Below, piece after piece: positions 17,801 through 26,421 of a DNA stretch of 64,000 nucleotides (position 1 is its first letter; each line of letters starts with the position of its first letter). The notes beneath the pieces were generated by a model. That model did not search any database. It saw nothing but the letters and a program-made list of their open reading frames with translations, and was not told the origin of the DNA. Made by a program: the position numbers and the translations under genes. Origin of the DNA: Nocardioides carbamazepini (GTDB lineage: Bacteria > Actinomycetota > Actinomycetes > Propionibacteriales > Nocardioidaceae); contig NZ_JAHTLF010000016.1 of the NCBI RefSeq assembly GCF_024614185.1, positions 744,001 through 808,000 on the forward strand. Reading direction: 5' to 3'.

Positions 17801-18679
17801 ATGACGCAGGAGGCTACGGGGATGACGCTCCCGTCGGCGGAGCCGACGCGCTGGGCGGAGACCTGGCGCACCTTCGCCCGCAACCGCGCCGCGGTCGTGG
17901 GCCTGGTCGTGCTCGCACTGCTGGTGCTCGTCGCGGTGCTCGCGCCGTGGATCGCCCCGCACGACCCCGCCGCGCAGCATCTGGAGCTGCGTCGGGCGGG
18001 CCCGAGCGGTGATGCGTGGCTGGGGCGCGACGAGTTCGGTCGCGACATCCTGAGTCGCGTCATGATCGGTGCCCGCTCGACCCTGCTCGCCGCGGTCGGC
18101 TCGGTCGCGCTGAGCGGCATCGTCGGCACCCTGATCGGTGTCGTCGCCGGGTACCGCGGCGGTGTCGCGGACAGCCTGCTGATGCGCGCGATGGACCTGG
18201 TGCTGTCCTTCCCCTACTTCCTGCTCGCGATCCTCGTCGTCGCGGTGGCCGGGCCCAGCCTGCGCAACGCCGCCATCGCGATCGGCATCACCTACATCCC
18301 GCAGTACGCACGGGTCGTGCGTGGGGCGACCTTCGAGGTGATGGGCAAGGAGTACATCGAGGCTGCCCATGCCTCGGGCGTCCGCGGGCCGCGCATCGCC
18401 TGGCGGCACGTCATCCCCAACATCAACGCGCCCATCATCGTCATCACGACGGTCGGGCTCGCGTTGGCGATCGTGGGCATCTCCTCGCTCAGCTTCCTCG
18501 GGCTCGGGGCGCAGCCGCCGAGCCCGGAGTGGGGCGCGATGCTGGCCAGCGGACGGCAGTACGTCGCCTCCGCGCCGCACATCAGTGTCTTCCCCGGCGT
18601 GGCCATCCTGGTCACCGTGCTGAGCCTCAACCTGGTCGGCGACGGCCTACGGGACACCTTCGATCCGACCATGCGGTGA
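17801..18679 (+). CDS. ABC transporter permease (DppC/OppC type)
   Basis: Second permease, 292 residues. The N-terminal OppC region (FARNRAAVVGLVVLALLVLVAVLAP is split by a membrane helix) precedes the motif GRDEFGRDILSRVMIGARST and the EAA loop YIEAAHASGVRGPRIAWRHVIPN. The ATG lies directly after the first permease stop. A compact hairpin 20 bp after the stop probably ends the unit. Confidence 0.94.
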   Translation: MTQEATGMTLPSAEPTRWAETWRTFARNRAAVVGLVVLALLVLVAVLAPWIAPHDPAAQHLELRRAGPSGDAWLGRDEFGRDILSRVMIGARSTLLAAVGSVALSGIVGTLIGVVAGYRGGVADSLLMRAMDLVLSFPYFLLAILVVAVAGPSLRNAAIAIGITYIPQYARVVRGATFEVMGKEYIEAAHASGVRGPRIAWRHVIPNINAPIIVITTVGLALAIVGISSLSFLGLGAQPPSPEWGAMLASGRQYVASAPHISVFPGVAILVTVLSLNLVGDGLRDTFDPTMR

Positions 18680-18699
18680 TGCCGATGACGACGTGCCGC

Positions 18700-18719
18700 C
18701 CGCCCTGCCGACAGGGCGG
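18700..18719 (+). terminator. hairpin after the permease genes
   Basis: CCGCCCTG and CAGGGCGG form a perfect 8-bp stem with a CCGA loop, 20 bp after the permease stop, followed by ATGTTGGT. Probable terminator between the transport unit and the regulator gene. Confidence 0.6.
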
Positions 18720-18772
18720 CATGTTGGTGGACCTGCGCTAGTGTTCGGCCGACATCACCATGGAGGGACCTC

Positions 18773-19558
18773 ATGGCAGCCAACGAATCGGGACTCGTGC
18801 GTCGCACGATCTGGGTCCTGCGGGCCGTCGCCGCTCATCCGAACGGCGTCGGTCTCAGCGAGATCGCGCGGGAGTCGGGTATCCCGAAGGCGACCTGCTA
18901 CCGCGTGCTCAGCGTCCTGGAGAGGGAGAGCTGGCTGACTCTCGACCCCGACACGCGCCGCTACAAGGTGTCCCTCGGGCTGCTGTCGATCGTCGGCGGC
19001 TTCCTCGACAGCAACGGCGGCTACCGGCACATGCGCCAGGTGCTGTCCGACCTGGCGGCCGACACCCAGGAGACGTGCGGCTTCGACGTGCTGCACCCGC
19101 CCAACGTCATGGTCGTGGCGCAGGCCGCCGGACCGCGGCTGATCGGGCAGACCATGAAGCCGGTGCCGCGGACCCAGCCGGTCTGGTCGACCTCGACCGG
19201 CAAGGTGCTGCTGGCCATGCTCGACAAGGCGAAGCTCGACGAGTACGTCGACGACATCGAGCGCCACGGCCCGGAGTCCCTCGGGGGTGGCGAGGCGTTC
19301 GTGGCGATGCTGCAGGCGATCCGGGAGCGTGGCTACGCCCACTCCCGCGACGAGCTCGAGGAGGGTGCCACCTCCGTCGCGGCGCCGGTGCGGGTGGGCG
19401 ACAGCTACCCGTACGCCGTGTGGATCGGCGGGCCGAGCTTCCGGCTCACCCCGGAGTGGGTGGCCGAGGTCTCGCCCCGTCTGCTGGAGGCCTCGCGCAA
19501 GCTCGGCGAGCTGCTGACCTACACCGACCTGCAGCTGCCGACCGACCTCCGGGTGTGA
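18773..19558 (+). CDS. IclR-family transcriptional regulator
   Basis: A 261-residue regulator with an N-terminal winged helix (GVGLSEIARESGIPKATCYR, residues ~25-45) and a C-terminal IclR effector domain that includes a STGKVLLAML segment. IclR proteins bind palindromes near promoters and respond to small pathway acids. It sits in the middle of the regulon, between the transport unit and the transaminase unit, and has its own gene flanked by hairpins. It is the best candidate for binding the GGTTYR-N5-YRAACC operators, although no copy of that operator is seen in front of its own gene. Confidence 0.93.
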   Translation: MAANESGLVRRTIWVLRAVAAHPNGVGLSEIARESGIPKATCYRVLSVLERESWLTLDPDTRRYKVSLGLLSIVGGFLDSNGGYRHMRQVLSDLAADTQETCGFDVLHPPNVMVVAQAAGPRLIGQTMKPVPRTQPVWSTSTGKVLLAMLDKAKLDEYVDDIERHGPESLGGGEAFVAMLQAIRERGYAHSRDELEEGATSVAAPVRVGDSYPYAVWIGGPSFRLTPEWVAEVSPRLLEASRKLGELLTYTDLQLPTDLRV

Positions 19559-19563
19559 GCGGC

Positions 19564-19640
19564 GCGGGCTGAGCCCGCCACCCGAGCCACCCGAGCACGA
19601 CAGCGGCCCGCCGGCCCGTCCGGCAGGGCCGCTGTCGTGC
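19564..19640 (+). terminator. double hairpin terminator after the IclR gene
   Basis: GCGGGCT-G-AGCCCGC (19564-19578) comes right after the stop codon. A perfect 15-bp stem follows: GCACGACAGCGGCCC (19595-19609) with GGGCCGCTGTCGTGC (19626-19640). This is a strong GC-rich terminator without a U-run, as is usual in actinobacteria. Confidence 0.75.
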
Positions 19641-19713
19641 TGCCGGCGCGCGGGCGGGCGGGCGATGCTCCGTCGATGTCGGGCGTGTATCGGCGATGTA
19701 TCCGCGAAGTCAC

Positions 19714-19742
19714 TTGACAAGGTCTCGCCGCATCGCCAGTAT
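19714..19742 (+). promoter_or_regulatory. promoter of the AA_synth-transaminase-ThDP unit
   Basis: TTGACA at 19714-19719, a 17-bp spacer and CAGTAT at 19737-19742. Operator copy 5 begins 10 bp downstream. Confidence 0.6.
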
Positions 19743-19752
19743 CTGGACCAAC

Positions 19753-19769
19753 GGTTCAACTAACGAACC
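19753..19769 (+). promoter_or_regulatory. regulon operator, copy 5
   Basis: GGTTCAACTAACGAACC, preceded by ACCAAC. Inverted repeat GGTTC-N7-GAACC, placed over the expected transcription start. Confidence 0.72.
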
Positions 19770-19790
19770 GGCAACGCGAGAGGTGGAGAC

Positions 19791-20354
19791 ATGACCATGA
19801 AGGTGCGGAAGACGGTCCGACACCTGGAGGTGACCGAGCGGGAGAACGGCCAGGACGTGTCGCCCGCTCACCGGCTGGCCTTCGTCGGGATCGTCATCGA
19901 GAACCCGTACGGCGCCGGATACGTCCAGGACCTGGTGACCCTCGCCGACGAGATCGCCGAGGAGATCGGCAAGCTCACCGGTCCCGCCTGCGTCGAGCTC
20001 CTCGGGGCTCCGGTCGAGGCCTTCGGCAAGGTCGCCCTCGTTGGCATCGGCGGCGAGGTCGAGCACGGCTCCGCGCTCATCCACAACCTGCGCTTCGGCA
20101 ACGTCTTCCGCAACGCGGCCGAGGGCAGCGAGCTGCTGCCGGCGGCGGAGAAGGTCGGCCTGCCGGGCGACCCGATCGACGTACCCCTCAAGCACAAGAA
20201 CGACGCCAAGACGCGCTCGCACCACCAGACGGTGACGCTCCAGGTGCCCGGTGCCCCGCTGCCGAACGAGATCCTCGTCGGCTGCGTCGCGGCCAGCTCG
20301 GGCCGCCCGCTGTCCCGTCTCGCGACCTTCGGTGCCGAGACCGCGGCGAGCTGA
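19791..20354 (+). CDS. amino acid synthesis (AA_synth/DUF1185) family protein
   Basis: A 187-residue protein matching the AA_synth family: ENPYGAGYVQDL near residue 37, then GPACVELLGAPVEAFGKVALVG, a GEVEHGSALIHNLRFGN segment and KTRSHHQTVTLQV. The family name is historical and its biochemical role is not established; members often sit in catabolic operons with amidases and monooxygenases. Ribosome site GAGAGGTGGAG precedes the ATG. It is the first gene of the unit and ends 5 bp before the transaminase. Confidence 0.85.
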   Translation: MTMKVRKTVRHLEVTERENGQDVSPAHRLAFVGIVIENPYGAGYVQDLVTLADEIAEEIGKLTGPACVELLGAPVEAFGKVALVGIGGEVEHGSALIHNLRFGNVFRNAAEGSELLPAAEKVGLPGDPIDVPLKHKNDAKTRSHHQTVTLQVPGAPLPNEILVGCVAASSGRPLSRLATFGAETAAS

Positions 20355-20359
20355 CGGCC

Positions 20360-21718
20360 ATGACGACGAGCGAGGTGGCCACCGCCTGGGACGCCGACCG
20401 GATCCGCGCCGCGGACAAGGCGTACGTGATCCACTCCTGGTCCAACCAGGGCGCCGTCAACGCGACGCCGATCGCCGGTGGCGAGGGTGCGTGGTTCTGG
20501 GACCACGAGGGCAACCGCTACCTGGACTTCCAGTCCCAGCTGGTCAACATGAACCTCGGCCACCAGCACCCCAGGATCGTCGAGGCGATCCGGGCCAAGG
20601 CCGCGGAGATGTGCTACATCGGGCCCAACTACGCGGAGCAGTCGCGCGCGCAGCTCGCCGAGCTGATGGCGGAGGTGACGCCGGGTGACCTGAAGATGTC
20701 CTTCTTCACCACCGGCGGGGCTGCCGCCAACGAGAACGCGATCCGGCTCGCCCGGCACGTCACCGGACGGCAGAAGGTCGTGGCCCGCTACCGCAGCTAC
20801 CACGGTGCGACGGCCGGCGCGATCGCGCTGACCGGAGACCCGCGCCGCTGGCACGCGGAGCCGGGCCCCACCGGGGTCGTGCGGATGTTCGACCCGTACA
20901 CCTACCGCTGCCCGGCCGGGCACCCCGACCCCTGCCCCGTCTGCTCGGGAGCTCCGCACCTCGAGGAGATCCTCCAGTACGAGAACCCGAACACGGTGGC
21001 CGCCGTGATCCTCGAGACCGTCACCGGCACCAACGGCATCCTGCCGCCGCCGCCCGGCTACCTCCAGTCGATCCGGGAGGTGTGCGACCGCCACGGCATC
21101 ATCTTGATCTTCGACGAGGTCATGGCCGGCTTCGGGCGCACCGGCGAGTGGTTCGCCTGCGACAACTGGGACGTCACGCCGGACATCCTGGTCACGGCCA
21201 AGGGCCTCAACTCGGGCTACGTGCCGCTGGGCGCGATGACCGTCAACGAGCGCATCTCGGACTGGCTGATGGGCAACAAGTTCTGGGGCGGCCTGACCTA
21301 CGCCGGCCACCCGCTGGCCTGCGCGAGCGGGGTCGCCTCGATCGAGGCCATGCGGGAGGAGCGGATCATCGAGAACGCCCGCGAGATGGGCGCCCGGCTC
21401 AACGCCGGGCTGCACCGGCTCGCCGAGCGGCACCCCTCCATCGGCGAGGTGCGGGGGCTCGGCCTGTTCCAGGGGCTCGAGCTGGTCCGCGACCGGGTCA
21501 CCCGTGAGCCGCTGGTGCCGTTCAACCCGGTCGGTGAGGCCGGCGCGCCGATGCAGGCCGTGGTGGCCGCCGCGAAGAAGCGCGGCCTCTACCTCTCGGC
21601 CAACAACAACGTGCTGCGCCTGACGCCGCCCCTGGTGATCGGCGCCGAGGACATCGACCTCGCGCTCGACATCCTCGACGACGTCCTGGTCCACGCGGAC
21701 GCCGCCGGTGTGTCCTGA
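20360..21718 (+). CDS. class III PLP-dependent aminotransferase
   Basis: Omega-amino acid or amine transaminase of 452 residues. PLP-site motifs are IFDEVMAGFGRTGEWFACDNW and VTAKGLNSGYVPLGAM, where the lysine (about residue 285) holds the cofactor. A cysteine-rich insert CPAGHPDPCPVCSG near residue 185 is notable; similar inserts occur in part of the family and may bind a metal. Next to a hydantoinase and amidases this could be a beta-alanine/beta-amino acid-pyruvate transaminase, as in reductive pyrimidine breakdown; that is inference. Confidence 0.92.
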   Translation: MTTSEVATAWDADRIRAADKAYVIHSWSNQGAVNATPIAGGEGAWFWDHEGNRYLDFQSQLVNMNLGHQHPRIVEAIRAKAAEMCYIGPNYAEQSRAQLAELMAEVTPGDLKMSFFTTGGAAANENAIRLARHVTGRQKVVARYRSYHGATAGAIALTGDPRRWHAEPGPTGVVRMFDPYTYRCPAGHPDPCPVCSGAPHLEEILQYENPNTVAAVILETVTGTNGILPPPPGYLQSIREVCDRHGIILIFDEVMAGFGRTGEWFACDNWDVTPDILVTAKGLNSGYVPLGAMTVNERISDWLMGNKFWGGLTYAGHPLACASGVASIEAMREERIIENAREMGARLNAGLHRLAERHPSIGEVRGLGLFQGLELVRDRVTREPLVPFNPVGEAGAPMQAVVAAAKKRGLYLSANNNVLRLTPPLVIGAEDIDLALDILDDVLVHADAAGVS

Positions 21719-21739
21719 GCGCGCGCTCCTAGGCTGACC

Positions 21740-23350
21740 GTGCGGGCGCATCGCCGGGCTGCCGCGGCGCTGCGGGAGCTCGGGGTCGACACGATCTTCG
21801 GCCTGATGGGCGAGGGCAACCTGCGTCCGCTCATCGACTTCGACGGGCTCGGCGGCTCGGTGGTCGCCACCACCACCGAGGGCGCCGCGGTCAGCATGGC
21901 GGACGGGTACGCCCGCGTGGGGCGGCGGCTGGGCGTCGCGTCGGTCACCCACGGTCCCGGTGCGACCAACGCGCTGACCGCGCTGACAGAGGCGGTCCGG
22001 GCCCGGACTCCGCTGCTGCTGCTGACCGGTGACACACCGCCTCGCGACGACCACCTCCAGCGCTTCGACCTGCGGGGGCTGGCCGATCTCGCCGGAGCCG
22101 GCTACGTGCGGGTCGGCGACGCGGCGCAGGTCGCCGCCGAGGTGGCCCGCGCGGTACGCCGAGCCGAGACGGAGTGCCGGCCCGTCGTCCTCGACCTGCC
22201 GGTTCCCCTCCAGTGCATCGACGTCGCCGAGGGCCCGCCGCTGAGGCCGGTGCCCCCGGCCCGGCCGGCGGCGCCGGGGGAGGAGGAGCTCGACCGGTCA
22301 CTCGGCATCCTCGCCGGTGCTCGACGACCTGTCGTCCTCGCCGGGCGGGGAGCGCTCGATGCGAAGGACGAGATCCTCACACTGGCGCGGAGTCTGGGTG
22401 CGCCACTGGGTACGACGCTGCTCGGCAAGGGCCTGTTCGCGGGGGAGCCGCTCGACCTCGGGGTGATCGGGACCCTGGGCTCCGTCCTCGCGCTCGAGAC
22501 GGTCCGGTCGGCGGACTGCCTGCTGGTGCTGGGAGCCGGGCTGAACCGCTACACGTCGGTCGACGGTGCGCTCCTGCAGGGGCGGGCGGTGGTCCAGGTG
22601 GACCGGGATCCGTCGCGGATCTCGAGCGCGGCCGAGATCGGCATGGTCGCCGACGTACGCGAGACGGTGACCTCGATGAGCGAGCTGCTCGCCGCGGCCG
22701 GGCAGGAACCCGCCGCGGCGCACCGCGGTGACCTCGCCGAGCTCCTCGTCGCCGAGGCGGCCCGGCCGGTCACGAGCGCGGACGGGCCGGCCACCATGGA
22801 CCCGCGCACGGTCATGCGCTGGTTGGATCGGTTGCTGCCGGCGGACCGGGTCGTGGTCACCGACACCGGACGGTTCGTCTACGCGCCCTGGCGGCTGCTC
22901 TCGGTGCGGAGCCCGCAGGACTTCGCGCACACCTGCAACTTCGCCTCGATCGGGCTGGGCCTGGGGACCGCCCTCGGCGCGGCCGTCGGCTCGGGGCGTC
23001 CGACCGTGGCGGTGGTCGGGGACGGGGGCGGTGTGATGAACCTGGTCGAGCTCGCGACCGGGGTCCGGCTCGGCCTGCCGCTGCTGGTGGTGGTCTGCAA
23101 CGACGGGGCCTACGGCATGGAGTACCGGCACCTGCGCAACGAGGGCGACGATCCGACGCCGGCGCGGTGCACCTGGCCGGACTTCGCCGAGGTCGCCCGC
23201 GCGCTGGGTGCCCGGGCGGCGACGGTGCGCACCGTCGCCGATCTCGACGGCGTGGCTGCCGAGATCGCCGGCCTGGGCGCGGACGGCGCCGGCCCGCTGC
23301 TGCTGGACGTGCGCTGCGACCCGGACGTGGACATGGCCGACCTCGCCTGA
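21740..23350 (+). CDS. thiamine diphosphate-dependent enzyme (acetolactate-synthase-like)
   Basis: ThDP enzyme of 536 residues with the three-domain architecture of the POX/AHAS family: an N-terminal pyrimidine-binding domain (FGLMGEGNLRPL, then a glutamate in TTTEGAAVSMADGYAR), a middle domain, and a C-terminal ThDP domain with GDGGGVMNLVELATGV ... NDGAYG. The start is a GTG 21 bp after the transaminase gene. Reactions in the family range from 2-oxoacid decarboxylation to carboligation; the substrate here is probably a 2-oxoacid or aldehyde made by the transaminase. Confidence 0.88.
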   Translation: MRAHRRAAAALRELGVDTIFGLMGEGNLRPLIDFDGLGGSVVATTTEGAAVSMADGYARVGRRLGVASVTHGPGATNALTALTEAVRARTPLLLLTGDTPPRDDHLQRFDLRGLADLAGAGYVRVGDAAQVAAEVARAVRRAETECRPVVLDLPVPLQCIDVAEGPPLRPVPPARPAAPGEEELDRSLGILAGARRPVVLAGRGALDAKDEILTLARSLGAPLGTTLLGKGLFAGEPLDLGVIGTLGSVLALETVRSADCLLVLGAGLNRYTSVDGALLQGRAVVQVDRDPSRISSAAEIGMVADVRETVTSMSELLAAAGQEPAAAHRGDLAELLVAEAARPVTSADGPATMDPRTVMRWLDRLLPADRVVVTDTGRFVYAPWRLLSVRSPQDFAHTCNFASIGLGLGTALGAAVGSGRPTVAVVGDGGGVMNLVELATGVRLGLPLLVVVCNDGAYGMEYRHLRNEGDDPTPARCTWPDFAEVARALGARAATVRTVADLDGVAAEIAGLGADGAGPLLLDVRCDPDVDMADLA

Positions 23351-23371
23351 GGCGAGCTCGCGCCGAGGGTG

Positions 23372-23400
23372 TTGACAGGCCCGGCGGATGCCTCCATATT
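23372..23400 (+). promoter_or_regulatory. promoter of the second monooxygenase unit
   Basis: TTGACA at 23372-23377, a 17-bp spacer and CATATT at 23395-23400. Operator copy 6 begins 10 bp later. Confidence 0.65.
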
Positions 23401-23410
23401 ACGAACCAAT

Positions 23411-23427
23411 GGTTTAACTAATGAACC
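23411..23427 (+). promoter_or_regulatory. regulon operator, copy 6
   Basis: GGTTTAACTAATGAACC, preceded by ACCAAT; differs from copy 1 by one base. It ends 14 bp before the chosen start codon. Confidence 0.72.
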
Positions 23428-23441
23428 GCGAAAGGACGTCC

Positions 23442-24452
23442 ATGACATCGCTGCCCTTGGGAATCCACGTCGGCGAGCGGCTCAGCCTGGAGCAGACCTA
23501 CTGGCAGGCCCAGATCGCCGACGAGAACGGATTCGAGTCCGTGTGGGTCGCCGAAGGGCGACTGTCCCGCGACGGCATCGTGCCCGCGGCGATCATCGCC
23601 AGTCGGACCGAGAACGTGAAGATCGGGACCGGCGTCCTCAACAACAAGAGTCGCAACGCCGCACTCATGGCGGTCACCTTCAAGACCCTGGACGAGGTCG
23701 CCCCGGGACGGGCCATCCTCGGCATCGGCGCCTGGTGGGAGCCGCTGGCCACCAAGGTCGGCCAGCCGATCTCCAAGCCGATCAAGGCGATGCGGGAGTA
23801 CATCGGCGTGTGCCAGGCGCTGTTCCGCAACGAGAACGTCGAGTTCGAGGGCGAGTTCGTCCAGATGCGGGGCGTCCGCTTCGACTCGATGTACCGGGAG
23901 AACAAGCCGGTCGACATCCCGATCTACATCGGGGCGGTCGGGCCGAGGATGCTCGAGCTCGCCGGCGAGATCAGCGACGGCGTCCACATGGACTTCCTGC
24001 TGCCGCCGTCCTACATGGAGGGCGCGCTGGCCGCGATCGACCGCGGCCTCGCTAAGCGGACCGACGGGCGCACCTCCATCGACCTCACCCAGATCGTGTC
24101 CTGCAGCGTCAACGACGACGACCCGCAGGAGGCGATCGACGCCTGCAAGGCCTTCCTGACGCTCTACCTGTGCCAGCAGCCCCACATCGCCGAGCACTGT
24201 GGGGTCGACCGGGAGCTCGTCGACCGGCTTCAGGAGATCGCCGGCTGGCCGGCCACCCCCGAGCAGATCAAGAAGGCGATGGCGCTCGTGCCCAACGAGC
24301 TGGTGCAGAACGTGACCGCGTGCGGCACCACCGACCAGGCGTTCGAGAAGCTCGTCTCCTACCACGAAGCGGGCGTGCGCTGCCCGGTCATCTCGACCCT
24401 GGGTGACAAGGAGCGCACGCTCACCCGGCTCGCCCAGGCCGCGCGGGCCTGA
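23442..24452 (+). CDS. luciferase-like (LLM class) oxidoreductase
   Basis: A 336-residue LLM protein, second of its class in the regulon and more like the F420-dependent methylene-tetrahydromethanopterin-reductase branch: ADENGFESVWVAEGRLSRDG, TGVLNNKSRNAALMAVTFKTLDEVAPGRAILGIGAWWEP and PIYIGAVGPRMLELAGEISDG. The start follows AAAGGA by 6 bp; an upstream in-frame ATG lies inside the operator and is rejected. It forms a two-gene unit with the amidase that follows. Confidence 0.9.
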   Translation: MTSLPLGIHVGERLSLEQTYWQAQIADENGFESVWVAEGRLSRDGIVPAAIIASRTENVKIGTGVLNNKSRNAALMAVTFKTLDEVAPGRAILGIGAWWEPLATKVGQPISKPIKAMREYIGVCQALFRNENVEFEGEFVQMRGVRFDSMYRENKPVDIPIYIGAVGPRMLELAGEISDGVHMDFLLPPSYMEGALAAIDRGLAKRTDGRTSIDLTQIVSCSVNDDDPQEAIDACKAFLTLYLCQQPHIAEHCGVDRELVDRLQEIAGWPATPEQIKKAMALVPNELVQNVTACGTTDQAFEKLVSYHEAGVRCPVISTLGDKERTLTRLAQAARA

Positions 24453-24479
24453 CCTCGACCTCGACGGGAGAACCTCGTG

Positions 24480-25322
24480 ATGAAGCTCGCCGCAGTCCAG
24501 CTCAAGGCCGGTGACGACCGGTCGGAGACCATCGGCCGGGCGGCCGCCCTCGTGGACGACGCCGCCGCGCAGGGCGCCCGGATCGTCCTGTTGCCGGAGA
24601 TGTTCGCGGTGCCGTTCGTGCAGCCCGAGCCCGACCCGGACTACTTCGTGCACGCCGAGTCGCTCGACGGGCCGTCGAACGCGATGGCCGCGGACGCCTC
24701 GCGCCGCCACGGGATCACCGTGGTCTCCTCGGTCTTCGAGGCCAGCGCGGTGCCCGGCGTCTACCACAACACCGCCTGCACCTATGTCGGCGGCGAGCTG
24801 CGCTCGGTGTACCGCAAGTCCCACCTGCCGTTCTCCAACGGCTTCCCGGAGAAGTTCTACTTCCGTCCCGGCGAGACGCCGCCCGAGGTCGTCGACACCG
24901 GCGAGACGCGCGTCGGAACGGTGATCTGCTACGAGCGCCACTTCCCCGAGCTGAGCCGGACGGTCGCCCTCGGCGGCGGCTCGGTGCTCTGCGTCCCGGT
25001 CGCCTCGGCCAGCGCGCCGATGAAGGAGGTCTTCCAGCTGGAGCTGCGGGCCCACGCCGTCTTCAACTCGATGTTCGTCATCTGCGCCAACCGGCACGGC
25101 GTGGAGGGCACCAAGGAGTACTTCGGCCTCTCCGCCGTCTACGGACCCAACGGCGAGGTCCTCGCGACGGCTCCCGACGACGCCGACGGACTGGCGCTCG
25201 CCGAGGTGGACCTGGCCCAGGTGGACGAGATCCGCCGTCGCCGGCCCTTCCTCCGCGACCGCCGACCCGAGCTCTACGGCAGGGTGAGCGCGGCCCAGAT
25301 CGCGCCGACGGAGCTGTCCTGA
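24480..25322 (+). CDS. nitrilase-superfamily carbon-nitrogen hydrolase
   Basis: Second amidase of the regulon, 280 residues. Catalytic Glu (LLPEMFAVPF), Lys (VYRKSHLPFSNG) and Cys (TVICYERHFPELSR) are all present, and the C-terminus RRPFLRDRRPELYG is typical of N-carbamoyl-D-amino acid hydrolase/beta-ureidopropionase relatives. A GTG directly before the chosen ATG is an alternative start. It lies 27 bp after the monooxygenase gene. Confidence 0.9.
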   Translation: MKLAAVQLKAGDDRSETIGRAAALVDDAAAQGARIVLLPEMFAVPFVQPEPDPDYFVHAESLDGPSNAMAADASRRHGITVVSSVFEASAVPGVYHNTACTYVGGELRSVYRKSHLPFSNGFPEKFYFRPGETPPEVVDTGETRVGTVICYERHFPELSRTVALGGGSVLCVPVASASAPMKEVFQLELRAHAVFNSMFVICANRHGVEGTKEYFGLSAVYGPNGEVLATAPDDADGLALAEVDLAQVDEIRRRRPFLRDRRPELYGRVSAAQIAPTELS

Positions 25323-25398
25323 CCACGCTCAGGGCCGGCGTGACGGTGTCGGTCGCCCCGGCCGACCAGCTGCGTGGCCCGTACCCCTGACGGGTCCC

Positions 25399-26379
25399 TC
25401 AGGCCCGCGGGTCCTGACCGGGCACGGCCGGTGCGGTGACGGCCTTGCGGCCCCGAGCCCGGCGCGCGACGCCGACTCCGAGCAGCGCGAGCGCGCCGCC
25501 GGCGTACGCGACCGCGGGCGGGACCTCGTCGAGGAACACCAGCCCCAGCACGATGGTCAGTGGCGGCACCAGGTAGGTCGTCACGCCGAGCGCCGAGGCG
25601 GTCATGTGGCGCAGGGCGTAGGCGTAGGTTGTGAACGCGATCGCGGTGGGGAACACGCCGAGGTAGACCAGCCACAGCGTCGACGACACCGGTGCGTCAC
25701 CCACCTCGCTGACCAGCCGGCCCGCCCACGGCAGGCAGGTCACGACGCCGACGGTGCAGGCCAGCCAGGTGACGTGGACCGCGGACAGGTCGGCCACCAG
25801 CGGCTTCTGCAGGATCACGCTGACGGCGTACACCACCGCCGGCACCAGGCACAGCACGACGCCGAGCAGGTCGCCGGTGTTGTCCCCGCCCGAGGTGGAC
25901 AGGCCGATCACGACCACGCCGGAGAACGCCAGGGCCAGCCCGGCGGCGAGCTGGGCGGTGAAGCGCTCGCCGAGGAAGAGGGCCGCCAGCACGGCGATGA
26001 GGACCGGGGCGACCTGGATCAGCATCGCCGCCGTACCCGCGTCGACCCGCTGCTCGCCGGCGTTGAGGGAGAGGTTGTAGATCCCGAACCAGAGCACGCC
26101 GATGGTCACGATCGAGACCCACTGGCGCCGGCTCGGGCTGGGCAGACCCTGGGCCAGCGCGACCGGGGCGAGCGCCAGCGCTCCCGCTGCCAGCCGGCCC
26201 AGCGACAGCGCGCCCGCGGAGAAGTCGTGGGCGAGGTGCCGGATGGCGACGAAGGCGCTCGCCCACAGCACCAGGGTCACCGCGACCGCGACCAGGGGCA
26301 GCAGTCCGCTCGTTCCGGGCGCCCGACCCCCGCCTGCGCCGGGAGCGGGGATGGGCACGGCGGGATCGACGGCGGTCAC
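25399..26379 (-). CDS. DMT-superfamily (EamA) transporter
   Basis: Integral membrane protein of 326 residues with about ten hydrophobic helices and two EamA repeats (for example LVLWASAFVAIRHLAHDFSAGALSLGRL and later TVGVVTCLPWAGRL). Members usually export amino acids or other metabolites. It converges with the amidase gene and is not visibly tied to the operator regulon; the ending RRARGRKAVTAP is basic and cytosolic. Confidence 0.9.
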   Translation of the reverse strand: MTAVDPAVPIPAPGAGGGRAPGTSGLLPLVAVAVTLVLWASAFVAIRHLAHDFSAGALSLGRLAAGALALAPVALAQGLPSPSRRQWVSIVTIGVLWFGIYNLSLNAGEQRVDAGTAAMLIQVAPVLIAVLAALFLGERFTAQLAAGLALAFSGVVVIGLSTSGGDNTGDLLGVVLCLVPAVVYAVSVILQKPLVADLSAVHVTWLACTVGVVTCLPWAGRLVSEVGDAPVSSTLWLVYLGVFPTAIAFTTYAYALRHMTASALGVTTYLVPPLTIVLGLVFLDEVPPAVAYAGGALALLGVGVARRARGRKAVTAPAVPGQDPRA

Positions 26380-26421
26380 CCGTTCACGCTAGAGGGTGGG
26401 CGAGCCGGGGTCGCGCGATTT

